From contig NZ_PDJF01000001.1 in NCBI RefSeq assembly GCF_002563965.1, positions 1,178,001 through 1,242,000 on the forward strand: a stretch of DNA of 64,000 nt, in the 5' to 3' direction. Both the position numbers and the translations under genes were made by a program. The notes below the pieces were generated by a model. It was not told where the DNA came from. It was given only the letters and a program-made list of their open reading frames with translations, and searched no databases. Shown here piece after piece: positions 1 through 8,216 of the stretch. Numbering within the stretch: the stretch's first letter is position 1; each line of letters starts with the position of its first letter. Source of the DNA: Corynebacterium renale (lineage in GTDB: Bacteria > Actinomycetota > Actinomycetes > Mycobacteriales > Mycobacteriaceae).

Positions 1-863
1 GCCTGGGCCGAGTATTGGTAGCAATTGTTGTAGGTGCAGCTCTGGGATACGCCGGTGCTCTGACCCAGAACGTGGCCCGCAACGCCTTGGCCAGTCCGGA
101 CATCCTAGGTATCACGCAGGGTGCGTCCTTGGCAGCGGCCAGCACCATCATCTTTGCTGGAGCAGGAACTGGGGGCATTGTGGAAGCGAGTGCCTCTGGG
201 CTTATGTCCACGGTTGGCGTACCCGGTGCCGCAATTCTGGGCGCAGTAATCACCGCGTTGGTGGTGTGGTTGGTGTCCGGGGCGCCGAAAAGTTCCATGA
301 TCCACGTGGTTCTCATCGGAGTCGCGGCATCCATCTTCTTCTCAGCGGCAACAACCTGGATTCTGGCGTACGCCCAGCTTGACAGGGCTGCCTCAGCCCG
401 CATGTGGTTGACTGGCTCTCTCAACGGACGTGACTTTAATCATCTATGGATCCCACTGGCAGTAGTTCTGTGCGCGGTCGCAGCAGCAGGCTGGATTGCG
501 TTCCAACTCGCGGCACTTACTCTTGGGGAAACTACCGCCACAGTTCTGGGACTTCGAGTCCGCCGGGTGCAACTAGTGCACCTGCTTACCGCAGTCGTTC
601 TCACCGCAGTGGCTGTAGCTGCCACAGGGCCGATTGGGTTCATCGCTTTTGTTTGCCCACACCTGGCGCGGATGCTGGCGAACACTCCGGCTCCGCCGTT
701 ACTTTTTTCGGCCGTCCTCGGCGGGTGTGTCCTTCTGATCGCCGATCAAGTCGCACGCGTAGTTCTACCGTGGGAGTTGCCGGTCGGCGTAGTCACATCC
801 GTGGTGGGGGCGCCCTTCTTGTTGTACATGATTATTCGAACTCGACGATTGGAGTCGATCTAG
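1..863 (+). CDS. Siderophore ABC transporter permease, FecCD family (5' truncated by window)
   Basis: Integral-membrane permease that would move ferric siderophore (or heme/cobalamin) through the cytoplasmic membrane. The reading frame is open from base 3 and begins LGRVLVAIVVG, matching the FecCD motif before the first conserved 'GAxLGxAGxxxQ..xRNxLAxPxxLG' block, so the true start lies upstream of the window. Several hydrophobic segments and the GPIGFIAFVCPHLAR loop, which contacts the ATPase, are visible. The stop codon overlaps the start of the ATPase gene, so the two are translationally coupled. The substrate is not readable from the sequence; the DtxR-regulated iron genes elsewhere make a siderophore likely. 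Confidence 0.9.
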   Translation, partial: LGRVLVAIVVGAALGYAGALTQNVARNALASPDILGITQGASLAAASTIIFAGAGTGGIVEASASGLMSTVGVPGAAILGAVITALVVWLVSGAPKSSMIHVVLIGVAASIFFSAATTWILAYAQLDRAASARMWLTGSLNGRDFNHLWIPLAVVLCAVAAAGWIAFQLAALTLGETTATVLGLRVRRVQLVHLLTAVVLTAVAVAATGPIGFIAFVCPHLARMLANTPAPPLLFSAVLGGCVLLIADQVARVVLPWELPVGVVTSVVGAPFLLYMIIRTRRLESI

Positions 864-1639
864 TGGACGCCCTGTTCAATACCCGGAACTTAAGCGTGGG
901 GTATGGCAACACCACCATCATCGACCGACTTAACCTCTGTATCGCAACCGGAGAAGTTACTACACTCATTGGGCCCAACGGATGCGGGAAATCTACCCTC
1001 CTCAAAGCGATGAGCGCTCTGCTTGGGCATACCGGCACCCTCGAATTCTTAGGCCGTCCTCTTGAACAGTGGGGCCGCAAAGAACGAGCTCGCGCACTGA
1101 CCTTGCTCCCGCAGTCACCTGTCGCACCTGGTGGATTAACCGTGGCTCAGCTGATTTCTCGTGGCCGCCACCCGTATCAGAATTGGTTAGCCCAATGGTC
1201 TGACCAGGATAGTGACGTGGTCAATCATGCTATGGAGATCACGGGTGTGGGACACCTGGCTAGTCGGCAGCTCGCAGACCTTTCCGGTGGGCAACGCCAG
1301 CGGGTATGGATCGCCATGGCAATCGCCCAAGACACTCCCGCATTGCTTCTCGACGAACCGACCACTTTCCTCGACCTGGCGACCTCAGTGGACGTGCTAC
1401 GTTTGGTCCGTGAACTCTGCGATACGCAGGGCCGTTCTGTAGTCATGGTATTACATGATCTCAACCTGGCGGGCCGGTTCTCCGACCGCCTCATCCTGCT
1501 CAATGCAGAGGGCTCTGTGGCCGCAAGCGGAAAACCAGAAGACGTCCTCACCGAGGAACTCCTTCGCGAAGTGTTCAGCTTGGACGCCATCGTGGTCAAG
1601 GATCCTGTCAGTGGCGGTCCCTTAGTGTTGCCACGTTAG
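863..1639 (+). CDS. Siderophore ABC transporter ATP-binding protein, FepC-like
   Basis: Cytoplasmic ATPase that powers the preceding permease. The GTG start at 863 shares its G with the permease stop TAG. The 258-residue product has Walker A GPNGCGKST at about residues 37-45, signature LSGGQRQR and Walker B LLLDEPTTFLD, plus the switch His in VLHDLN. Length and motifs fit FepC/FhuC ATPases. The frame stays open upstream through the permease gene, but that part is not homologous to ATPases, so the short form is chosen. Its stop overlaps the stop of the convergent phosphatase gene. Confidence 0.93.
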   Translation: MDALFNTRNLSVGYGNTTIIDRLNLCIATGEVTTLIGPNGCGKSTLLKAMSALLGHTGTLEFLGRPLEQWGRKERARALTLLPQSPVAPGGLTVAQLISRGRHPYQNWLAQWSDQDSDVVNHAMEITGVGHLASRQLADLSGGQRQRVWIAMAIAQDTPALLLDEPTTFLDLATSVDVLRLVRELCDTQGRSVVMVLHDLNLAGRFSDRLILLNAEGSVAASGKPEDVLTEELLREVFSLDAIVVKDPVSGGPLVLPR

Positions 1640-3216
1640 AACGGCAGGTGATTCCGCAGCCAGGCGGCTAGGTTAGGGCCGTTATTCTGAACGCCCCAGA
1701 TGATGAGCGCCAGGAGCACACCCACCACGCCTAGACCTGCCACCGCAGCAAGGCCGCCTTCGGAGCTGCCAGGCTCGGCGTCGGGGGCCTCGCCAGCGTC
1801 GTCTGGCTGCTCATCTGGCTGCACCGGCGGCTTCGGTGTGTCGGGTTTCTCCTGCTTGCCAGGCTCCTCGACCTTAGTGTTGCCCTTGGAGATCGTGACT
1901 TTATCCACCACGTATGGGGTGTTCACGTTGTACGTCGTCAGTGTGAGTGAGTCCGCGGTGACCTCAACGTTCGTGAAATCCGGGTTGTAATCCTGACGCC
2001 ACCGCGCGGTCGAGGGGTGCGCGAGGTCCCGGGCGCGTTCCTCGCGGATGCGGGGGTAGGTCTGGCCGTCGTTGCCCTGGAAATCGTAGTACTTCCCGCC
2101 GCCGGCAGTCGTGGAGGTGACGTACAGGACCTGGCCGTCAGTGGGGTGGAGGACGTCGCCGGCCTGTGCGGGTTCAGCCGAGGTGACGGGTGTGGTGCCC
2201 TCCATGAGGTGGGTGCGGGTGTAAATGTGGTCGTGCCCGTTGAGGACCAGGTCAACGCCGGCCGCCGAAAGCGCTGGGGCAAGTTCATCGCGCAGGCGGA
2301 CAACTTCTGCGTCGGTGTAGTGAGTGCCCTGGGAAAACAGGGCGTGGTGGAAACCAACAATGATCCAGTCGGCTTTCGCGCCGTGTTGGCTGGTGACGTC
2401 GTTGACGTATTCGATGTGCTGCGCGATATCTGCGCTGGTGTTGCGGTTAGAGTCCAGGCCGATGAACAGGACATTGTTGTATTCGAAGTAGTAGTTCGCG
2501 GAATTGTCTTGTTCGTTCGGCAGGAAGAAAGCATCCTCGAAGTGCTTGTGCGGGGTCACCCCGTACGTCTCATGGTTGCCTTTGAGCACGCCCAGGCGTT
2601 TCGAGCGGACCTCGTCGGGGGAGAGGAAACCTTCGTACTGGGCCAGCGGGTCGCCCCACCCTTCGACCTGGTCGCCTAAATGCATGATGAAGGAAGCATC
2701 CGGGTGTTCAGCGGTTGCAGTTTCGAGGGCCTTGTCCCAGTTGGCGGTTTGTTCTGCTACCCGCGTGCCCACGCCAATCTGGGCGTCGGCAAGCGCCAGG
2801 AAGTTCCAGGAATCATCAAAGTCACCGGTGGTAAACGTGAACTCGCCCGAGGTCGCCCCCTGGCCGTCGGTGATGCGGTACGTGTAGGACGTATTCGCGG
2901 ACAGCCCCGTCATGGTGGCTTCCTGCGGGTAGAACACGGCAGCGTTGTACGCGCCCTGCGTTGCGGCAACGGTGGTGACCGAGCCTGGATTATCGGAGGG
3001 CCAGTACTCCAGGTACTGTGGGCCCGAGGTGCGCGACTGCCACGCCACATTAGCCTCAGTCTCGTCCGCCCCGATTCCCAGCACAATGCGGCTGACGGGC
3101 GCCGATTGCGCAACCGCCACCGTGGACTGGGTTAAAGCTACCGACGACGCCACAACGGCAACCAACGCCGCCCGCCGCACACTACGAAAACGAGGTTTAG
3201 GTGATGCAATAGTCAT
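1636..3216 (-). CDS. Secreted purple-acid-type metallophosphoesterase with fibronectin-like N-terminal domain
   Basis: Predicted exported phosphoesterase. From the Met at 3216 the protein (526 aa) has an Arg-rich N-region and hydrophobic core ending near AVAQS, a typical signal peptide. A purple-acid-phosphatase/FN3-type domain follows (about residues 35-125). The metallophosphatase core has the metal-ligand blocks MHLGDQVEGWG, LKGNHETYG, VGFHHALFSQG and NGHDHIYTRTH. A Pro/Glu-rich linker leads to a C-terminal transmembrane segment (LAAVAGLGVVGVLLALIIWG), so it is probably surface-tethered. Longer starts at 3252 or 3288 are open but would put extra residues before the signal peptide. It is divergent from phoD, suggesting a phosphate-scavenging pair. 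Confidence 0.85.
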   Translation of the reverse strand: MTIASPKPRFRSVRRAALVAVVASSVALTQSTVAVAQSAPVSRIVLGIGADETEANVAWQSRTSGPQYLEYWPSDNPGSVTTVAATQGAYNAAVFYPQEATMTGLSANTSYTYRITDGQGATSGEFTFTTGDFDDSWNFLALADAQIGVGTRVAEQTANWDKALETATAEHPDASFIMHLGDQVEGWGDPLAQYEGFLSPDEVRSKRLGVLKGNHETYGVTPHKHFEDAFFLPNEQDNSANYYFEYNNVLFIGLDSNRNTSADIAQHIEYVNDVTSQHGAKADWIIVGFHHALFSQGTHYTDAEVVRLRDELAPALSAAGVDLVLNGHDHIYTRTHLMEGTTPVTSAEPAQAGDVLHPTDGQVLYVTSTTAGGGKYYDFQGNDGQTYPRIREERARDLAHPSTARWRQDYNPDFTNVEVTADSLTLTTYNVNTPYVVDKVTISKGNTKVEEPGKQEKPDTPKPPVQPDEQPDDAGEAPDAEPGSSEGGLAAVAGLGVVGVLLALIIWGVQNNGPNLAAWLRNHLPF

Positions 3217-3342
3217 AGTCCAGAATCCCACCAGAGCCCCCTTACAGCGCATGAAAGTGCTGGTTAACGGCGTATGAATTTTATTCAAAGAGTTGCTTCC
3301 CCGCGTTGCGGACTCTTTCGGGGCGGTCCAAGTTTAAGTATC

Positions 3343-5034
3343 ATGAGCACTTCGAAGAATCCAGTAACACGCCGCACCGCACTCCAGGCAGCTGCAGCAG
3401 GTGCGGCAACCGTCGGCCTGGGGGTAGGGGTAGCCACGGCTATCGACGGCACCCGCCACGAATCCACCCCAGCGCACCCAACCACCGCGGACAACTGGGG
3501 TCTGCCGTTCCTCCACGGCGTGGCTTCGGGTGACCCGCTGCCGGATTCGGTCATCCTGTGGACTCGCATCACCCCGGACCGCGACGCCCTGCCTGGTTCT
3601 GGTCTGGGCGAATCCGTGGAGGTGGAGTGGCAAATCTCAGAGGACGAATCCTTCGCAGCGCCGCGAACGGGGCGGGTGCGGGCGTCGGCAAGCACCGATC
3701 ACACCGTCCACGTTGACCCCGAGCAGCTGCGCCCGAACACCGTCTACTACTACCGGTTTATCGTGCGCTCCGGCGAGCATTCGGGTGCAATCTCCCCGGT
3801 GGGACGCACCCTGACCGCACCCGCACCCGACGAAGACAACCAGGAATTACGGTTCGCCGTCGCCTCGTGCGCCAACTGGGAATCCGGTTACTTCGCCGCC
3901 TACCGCGACATGGCGCAGCGCGCCCGCGCCGGGGAAATCGACCACGTGGTCTTCCTCGGCGACTACATCTACGAGTACGCAACCGGCGAATACGCCGGCA
4001 AGAGTGGGGTCGCGCGCATGCACCACCCGGAATGGGAAATCACCACGCTCGAGGATTACCGCGTGCGCTACGGCCGCTACCGCACCGACCTCAACCTGCA
4101 GGCAGCCCACGCCGCGTGCCCTTGGATCGTGGTGTGGGATGACCACGAGACAGCCAACAATTCCTGGCGCGGCGGCGCTGAAAACCACACCGAAGGCCGG
4201 GTCGAAGGCGACTGGAATTCCCGCCGCGACGCCGCCATGCAGGCCTATTTCGAATGGTTGCCGGTGCGCTCCCAATCGCTTTCCGACGAACGCCGCATCT
4301 ACCGCAACCTCCAATTCGGAAAGTTAGCCCAACTGACCATCATGGACCTGCGCAGTTACCGCGATCAAGAGACCAGCAGCGACCGCTTCCAGGAGGCATC
4401 GCGCACGATGCTGGGTTCGGAACAGTACGCCTGGCTAGTGGACCAATTACGCACCTCTGAGACGACGTGGGACGTGCTGGGCAATTCCGTGATGATCTCC
4501 CCGATGAAGTTGTTCACCCAGCCGGGACGCGACGACATCAATACCGCCATCGGGTTCATCAAGGAGCGCTCGACTGGTATTGCTGTGAATTCGGACCAGT
4601 GGGACGGTTACGCCGTGGAGCGCGACCGCCTGCTCACTGTTCTCGACGAACTGGGCTCCCAAGTACTGTTCCTCACCGGCGACATTCACTCCGAATGGGC
4701 GAACTCCGTGTCCTCCACGTTTGGGGAGATCGGCTGCGAACTCGTGTGTACCTCTATTTCCGCGCCGAACGTGGATGAGATTATGACCACCGCTTTTGGA
4801 ACGTATCGCCCGGAAGATAACTCCACTTCACTAACCGTCGAGGACATCATCCGCACGAACAACCCGTGGGTCAAGCACATTGACTTCGACGCCCACGGCT
4901 ACGGCGTAGCCGTCATCACTCCGACTGCTGTGGACATGCAGTTCTACAGAGTCTCGGACGTCGAAGACCCGGACGCCACCGTGGGGTTGGCGCTGGAGAA
5001 ACGGTGGGAAGTAGGTAAAGGTTTCGTGGCCTAG
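3343..5034 (+). CDS. phoD: Alkaline phosphatase, PhoD family, Tat-exported
   Basis: Exported phosphodiesterase/phosphomonoesterase that releases phosphate from organic sources. The start at 3343 gives 563 residues with a twin-arginine signal (NPVTRRTALQ followed by an Ala-rich core). The upstream in-frame Met at 3274 would precede the Tat motif by 23 extra residues and is disfavoured. PhoD metal-site blocks are present: FLGDYIYEY, VWDDHETANNSW and FLTGDIHSEWAN. It is divergent from the other phosphatase, with 126 bp between the chosen starts. I could not find a convincing tandem PhoR-type box in that gap. Confidence 0.9.
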   Translation: MSTSKNPVTRRTALQAAAAGAATVGLGVGVATAIDGTRHESTPAHPTTADNWGLPFLHGVASGDPLPDSVILWTRITPDRDALPGSGLGESVEVEWQISEDESFAAPRTGRVRASASTDHTVHVDPEQLRPNTVYYYRFIVRSGEHSGAISPVGRTLTAPAPDEDNQELRFAVASCANWESGYFAAYRDMAQRARAGEIDHVVFLGDYIYEYATGEYAGKSGVARMHHPEWEITTLEDYRVRYGRYRTDLNLQAAHAACPWIVVWDDHETANNSWRGGAENHTEGRVEGDWNSRRDAAMQAYFEWLPVRSQSLSDERRIYRNLQFGKLAQLTIMDLRSYRDQETSSDRFQEASRTMLGSEQYAWLVDQLRTSETTWDVLGNSVMISPMKLFTQPGRDDINTAIGFIKERSTGIAVNSDQWDGYAVERDRLLTVLDELGSQVLFLTGDIHSEWANSVSSTFGEIGCELVCTSISAPNVDEIMTTAFGTYRPEDNSTSLTVEDIIRTNNPWVKHIDFDAHGYGVAVITPTAVDMQFYRVSDVEDPDATVGLALEKRWEVGKGFVA

Positions 5035-5050
5035 GGGCTAAGAAAACGCC

Positions 5051-5088
5051 CGAGGGCCTTGGTCTATGAGACCAAGGCCCTCGCTTTT
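5051..5088 (+). terminator. Intrinsic terminator after phoD
   Basis: A 15-bp GC-rich stem (5051-5065 with 5069-5083) around an ATG loop is followed by CTTTTA, 16 bases after the phoD stop codon. Confidence 0.85.
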
Positions 5089-5105
5089 ATGGTGTGGACG
5101 AGTAC

Positions 5106-5358
5106 CTAGCGGAACTTAACGTTTAGCATGTTCTGTGCGTCGGAAATCGCTTTCTGAATGGCGCGCATGGATACTGCTGACCTGCAGGTTTACCTCCCGC
5201 ACAGGTGCTGCGTGCACTTTCGCGAGCAAACCGATCAGCAGAGGCAGAGCGACGATAAGCGGGACGCCGATACCGAGCGCAAGCCCCACGTTGAAGGTGC
5301 CCTCCTCTGGTTTCGGTTGCGGGGCAGGGGTAGGGGACAGCTCGACCGGCCCCTCGAT
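5106..5358 (-). pseudogene. Frameshifted C-terminal remnant of a corynebacterial surface protein
   Basis: Reading leftward, one frame gives a Pro-rich stretch (SPTPAPQPKPEEG), then FNVGLALGIGVPLIVALPLL and GLLAKV..., the C-terminal anchor style of corynebacterial surface proteins, up to REVNLQVSSI. The matching amphipathic tail (MRAIQKAISDAQNMLNVKF) continues in a different frame and stops at 5106. A frameshift therefore lies near 5165. The upstream part of the gene, including signal peptide and ectodomain, is absent: the frame runs into the 23-bp tandem repeats. This looks like the leftover end of a gene lost by deletion or insertion. Confidence 0.6.
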
Positions 5359-5360
5359 TA

Positions 5361-5452
5361 TGGATAAATTGCAGAGTCACTAGTGGATAAATCCAAGAGT
5401 CAGTTGTGGATAAATCCAAGAGTCACTAGCAAATTTGTCCATCATTCACTAG
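5361..5452. repeat. Four tandem 23-bp repeats upstream of the DUF4143 ATPase
   Basis: Units start at 5361, 5384, 5407 and 5430. Units 2 and 3 share TGGATAAATCCAAGAGTCA. Unit 1 differs from unit 3 at three positions in the middle (TGGATAAATTGCAGAGTC). Unit 4 is diverged but keeps the closing TTCACTAG. The array ends 10 bp before the ATG of the next gene and begins at the truncated end of the surface-protein remnant. Confidence 0.9.
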
Positions 5453-5462
5453 CCTGAACCAT
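5450..5462 (+). promoter_or_regulatory. Candidate leaderless promoter of the DUF4143 ATPase
   Basis: TAGCCT at 5450-5455 lies exactly 7 bases before the ATG, overlapping the end of the last 23-bp repeat. There is no Shine-Dalgarno sequence. Confidence 0.5.
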
Positions 5463-6719
5463 ATGGGAGAGTACATTTCACGCTTGGTCGATGCTGAGGT
5501 TGAGCGAGGGCTGTCCACCTCTGGGGCACTTATTTTGAAAGGTCCCAGGGCTTGCGGGAAGACGAGGACGGCTAAGCAGTTCGCCCGGTCGCTGATCCAG
5601 CTTGATCGCGATAACCCGGAAACTGCAGCAGCGCGTATGCAACCATCTCTTGGGCTAATTGGGGAAAAGCCTCGTCTCATTGATGAATGGCAGGTTGTGC
5701 TTTCAATCTGGAATGAGGTTCGCCACGCCGTCGACGACGCGGGTGAAAAGGGCCAATTCATCCTGACGGGGTCTGCTACCCCTGATGAGGTAGCTCATCG
5801 TCATTCTGGGGCTGGTCGGATTCGTAGCGTTGTAATGCGAACATTAAGTCTGGCAGAAAGAGGCGTTGATGCGGACCAGGTTTCGTTAGCCGGAATAGTC
5901 AATAGTGCCCAGCGCGCTACTGCTGGCACTCAGCTTTCAGTCCCGGATTACGCCAATTTGATTGTGGCAGGTGGATTTCCAGAGTTTTATAAGTTTGATC
6001 CGATCGATGCGCAGGAAGCGTTGGAATCGTACCTCTTAGAAATGAGTGAGCACGACTATCCAGATATCGGCGGCCCCCGCCGGGATCCGCGACGGTTCCA
6101 CAATTTCCTGACCGCATATGCAGGGCTTATTGCTCAGCCTGCCACGGCTGCAGCTATCCGGCGACGGATAGGAGAACTCAGCGGAGCATTAGGGGTCCCC
6201 GCGGCAGAAACTGTCAATGCTCTGCACGATTTTGCGGTCCGGCTATTCCTCGTCGAGGATCAGCCTGCATGGTCTCCGGAAGTACGATCGAAGACCACAC
6301 TCGTGCAGTTGCCAAAACGTCACCTGGCGGACCCAGCACTGGCAGCGGCGCTTTTAGGCATCGGCCCGGATTATTTACTTCAAGATCTGGAAACGCTCGG
6401 AATATTCTTTGAGTCTTTGGTTGTCCACGATCTGCGTATTTACGCGCAGCATTTGCGTGCTCGGGGCGTCTACCATTTACGTGATATGAAAGGCCGCGAG
6501 GAAATCGACACCATTGTCGAGCTGCGCGACGGGCGCTGGGTCGGGGTTGAAGTGAAGCTGTCCCACACAGCCGTCGACTCCGCTGCCGCGAATTTACTGT
6601 CCATCGCCGCGAAAATTGTCCCACCCGCGGCGGCGCTCATTGTTGTTGTGCCCACTGGCCCCGCATTCCAGCGCCCCGATGGTGTGTGGGTGGTCCCGTT
6701 GGCGTCGTTAGCCCCCTAA
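5463..6719 (+). CDS. ATP-binding protein, AAA + DUF4143 family
   Basis: Predicted soluble P-loop ATPase of the AAA_14/DUF4143 family (418 aa), whose biological role is poorly defined. Walker A GPRACGKT is at residues 27-34, Walker B LIDEW at 72-76 and a sensor-like FILTGSA near 99-105. The C-terminal DUF4143 part ends in a restriction-endonuclease-like fold signature, EEIDTIVEL...VGVEVKLS, with D349 and E363-K365 positioned as in PD-(D/E)XK nucleases; catalytic activity is unproven. It stands alone, is preceded by four 23-bp repeats and sits beside a broken surface-protein gene, so it was probably acquired. No toxin or antitoxin partner is adjacent. Confidence 0.85.
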   Translation: MGEYISRLVDAEVERGLSTSGALILKGPRACGKTRTAKQFARSLIQLDRDNPETAAARMQPSLGLIGEKPRLIDEWQVVLSIWNEVRHAVDDAGEKGQFILTGSATPDEVAHRHSGAGRIRSVVMRTLSLAERGVDADQVSLAGIVNSAQRATAGTQLSVPDYANLIVAGGFPEFYKFDPIDAQEALESYLLEMSEHDYPDIGGPRRDPRRFHNFLTAYAGLIAQPATAAAIRRRIGELSGALGVPAAETVNALHDFAVRLFLVEDQPAWSPEVRSKTTLVQLPKRHLADPALAAALLGIGPDYLLQDLETLGIFFESLVVHDLRIYAQHLRARGVYHLRDMKGREEIDTIVELRDGRWVGVEVKLSHTAVDSAAANLLSIAAKIVPPAAALIVVVPTGPAFQRPDGVWVVPLASLAP

Positions 6720-6729
6720 ATGCCTGCGG

Positions 6730-6752
6730 GCCTGGGCGGTTTATCGCCCAAG
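6730..6752. terminator. Weak hairpin between convergent genes
   Basis: TGGGCG/CGCCCA inverted repeat with a GTTTAT loop in the 49-bp gap between the convergent ATPase and thioesterase genes. There is no T-tract, so termination is only possible. Confidence 0.35.
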
Positions 6753-6768
6753 CCCACAGTGCTGCCAC

Positions 6769-7773
6769 CTAGTCGATGTGATTCGGACGCGCTGGTGGCA
6801 CCAGCGGGACCGGGCTGTACTCTGCGCGCAGGTTACGCAGTACCTGGGCGTGCTCGGCTAGCTTGATGTCGTCCTCGGTGACGGGGACGAATTCGCGGGC
6901 AGGCAGCGTGTGTCCGTCTAGATCCAGCGCGATGTAGGAGACGGTCGCGTGGATGGCGGTCTCTAGTTCGGCCCGTCCGCGGTGAGCGTCGCCGGCGCGG
7001 ACGTGGATGGACATCTGCATGGAGCGGGCGTCGGTACGCATCATGCGGGCATCTACTTCAATGAGGTCACCGATGGAGATCGGCTGGTAGAAGCGGATGC
7101 CACCGGCGTAGACGGCGACGGTGCGTTCGCCGGCCCACTCCATGGAGCAGGCCAGCCCGGCTTCGTCGATCCATTCCATTGCGTTACCGCCGTGGACCTT
7201 GCCGCCCCAGTTGGCGTCGGTCGGTTTTGCCAGGAAGCGGGTAATAATGCGCGGTGCGTAGGTTTCGCCGTCGTAAGACTGCTTTTCCATCTCTTCTTCG
7301 ATGGCTTTGCGTAGCTGGATGCGGCCTTCGGCGGCCTTCCACACGCGGTGTTCCTCGGGGGTTTCCGGGGTGAAAGTGGGCACTGGGGTGCTGCGCCCTG
7401 TGGCGGTGTCCTTGGCCACGAAGATAACCAGGCAGTCGCAGGCGCGGGTGAAGATGCCTTCGCGCGGGTCAGCGGAGAGCACCTCGTTGACGATGTGCAT
7501 GGAGGACCGGCCGGTCATCGCGATCCGCGAGCGCACCTCGACGATGTGCCCGGAGGGGATAGGACGGGTGAAGTGGATATGGCCCACGTAGGCGGTCACG
7601 CAGTATTTACCGGACCATTGGGTGGCACACGCGTAGGCGGCCTTGTCAATCCATTGCAGTACGCGCCCGCCGCTCACGCCTTGTGCGCCGTGCATAATCA
7701 CGTCCGTCGGGGACGCCATGAAGCGCAGGGTAACTTCGGGTGATTTCAATTGCTCCTGGGTTTGTTGAGTCAC
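6769..7773 (-). CDS. Acyl-CoA thioesterase with two hotdog domains
   Basis: Cytoplasmic acyl-CoA hydrolase. The 334-residue protein from GTG 7773 contains two tandem hotdog-fold units, each with the thioesterase motif: VIMHGAQGVSGGRVLQWID in the first and NWGGKVHGGNAMEWIDEAG in the second. It resembles the YciA/BACH group. The frame is open far upstream, but a TACGAT -10 element sits 7 bases before the GTG and the divergent gene starts only 18 bp away, which fixes this start. Substrate chain length cannot be read. Confidence 0.88.
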   Translation of the reverse strand: MTQQTQEQLKSPEVTLRFMASPTDVIMHGAQGVSGGRVLQWIDKAAYACATQWSGKYCVTAYVGHIHFTRPIPSGHIVEVRSRIAMTGRSSMHIVNEVLSADPREGIFTRACDCLVIFVAKDTATGRSTPVPTFTPETPEEHRVWKAAEGRIQLRKAIEEEMEKQSYDGETYAPRIITRFLAKPTDANWGGKVHGGNAMEWIDEAGLACSMEWAGERTVAVYAGGIRFYQPISIGDLIEVDARMMRTDARSMQMSIHVRAGDAHRGRAELETAIHATVSYIALDLDGHTLPAREFVPVTEDDIKLAEHAQVLRNLRAEYSPVPLVPPARPNHID

Positions 7774-7791
7774 ACCAGCTATCGTAGCGCT
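7774..7791. promoter_or_regulatory. Overlapping divergent leaderless promoters
   Basis: Only 18 bases separate the two divergent start codons. TATCGT (7780-7785, + strand, 6 bases before ATG) and TACGAT (7786-7781, - strand, 7 bases before GTG) are offset by one base on opposite strands, so RNA polymerase could probably bind for only one direction at a time. Confidence 0.6.
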
Positions 7792-8178
7792 ATGGCTAAA
7801 AACGATCCTGTCCTCACCCGTGCTGCCGTCCTGGAGATTGCGGATTGGATCCGTGACCCGGAAGCTCATCCGCAGCCACCACGCCCATTGCTTGCCGACG
7901 CCGTCCGGCGGACCGCCCGCGCGGTCGAAGCAGAGGCGCCGGGCCATACCGTTGAGTTGCGGGTCCCACCCTTCGTGGCGGTGCAGTGTGTCGAAGGGCC
8001 ACGGCATACGCGCGGTACGCCACCGAACGTGGTGGAGATGAGTCCGCGCACCTGGTTGCAGATTGCGTGTGGAATTGTCGGTTTCGATGCGGCTGTGGCC
8101 GACGGCAGGGTGGACGCATCGGGGTCGCGGGCGGGTGAAGTGGCGCGTGCGGTGCCCGTCGTGAAGCTGGAGCCGTAA
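7792..8178 (+). CDS. Sterol carrier family protein
   Basis: Small cytoplasmic protein (128 aa from ATG 7792) of the actinobacterial 'sterol carrier' family, often found beside purF. It has VPPFVAVQCVEGPRHTRGTPPNVVEMSPRTW, typical of this family, split here only by length limits of quotation: key blocks are RVPPFVAVQC and PPNVVEMSPRTWL. Lipid binding is inferred from the family only. The longer in-frame start at 7750 is rejected because a -10 box lies between it and ATG 7792. Confidence 0.75.
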   Translation: MAKNDPVLTRAAVLEIADWIRDPEAHPQPPRPLLADAVRRTARAVEAEAPGHTVELRVPPFVAVQCVEGPRHTRGTPPNVVEMSPRTWLQIACGIVGFDAAVADGRVDASGSRAGEVARAVPVVKLEP

Positions 8179-8216
8179 GTCTGCTGCGGGGGTGATGTCT
8201 TTTCTTACATAGGTTT

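Noticed and set aside
446..862. N-terminal extension of the FepC-like ATPase
   Set aside because: It overlaps the conserved C-terminal half of the permease in another frame and has no ATPase similarity.
5361..5452. CRISPR array
   Set aside because: The 23-bp units are directly adjacent without spacers and no cas gene is present.
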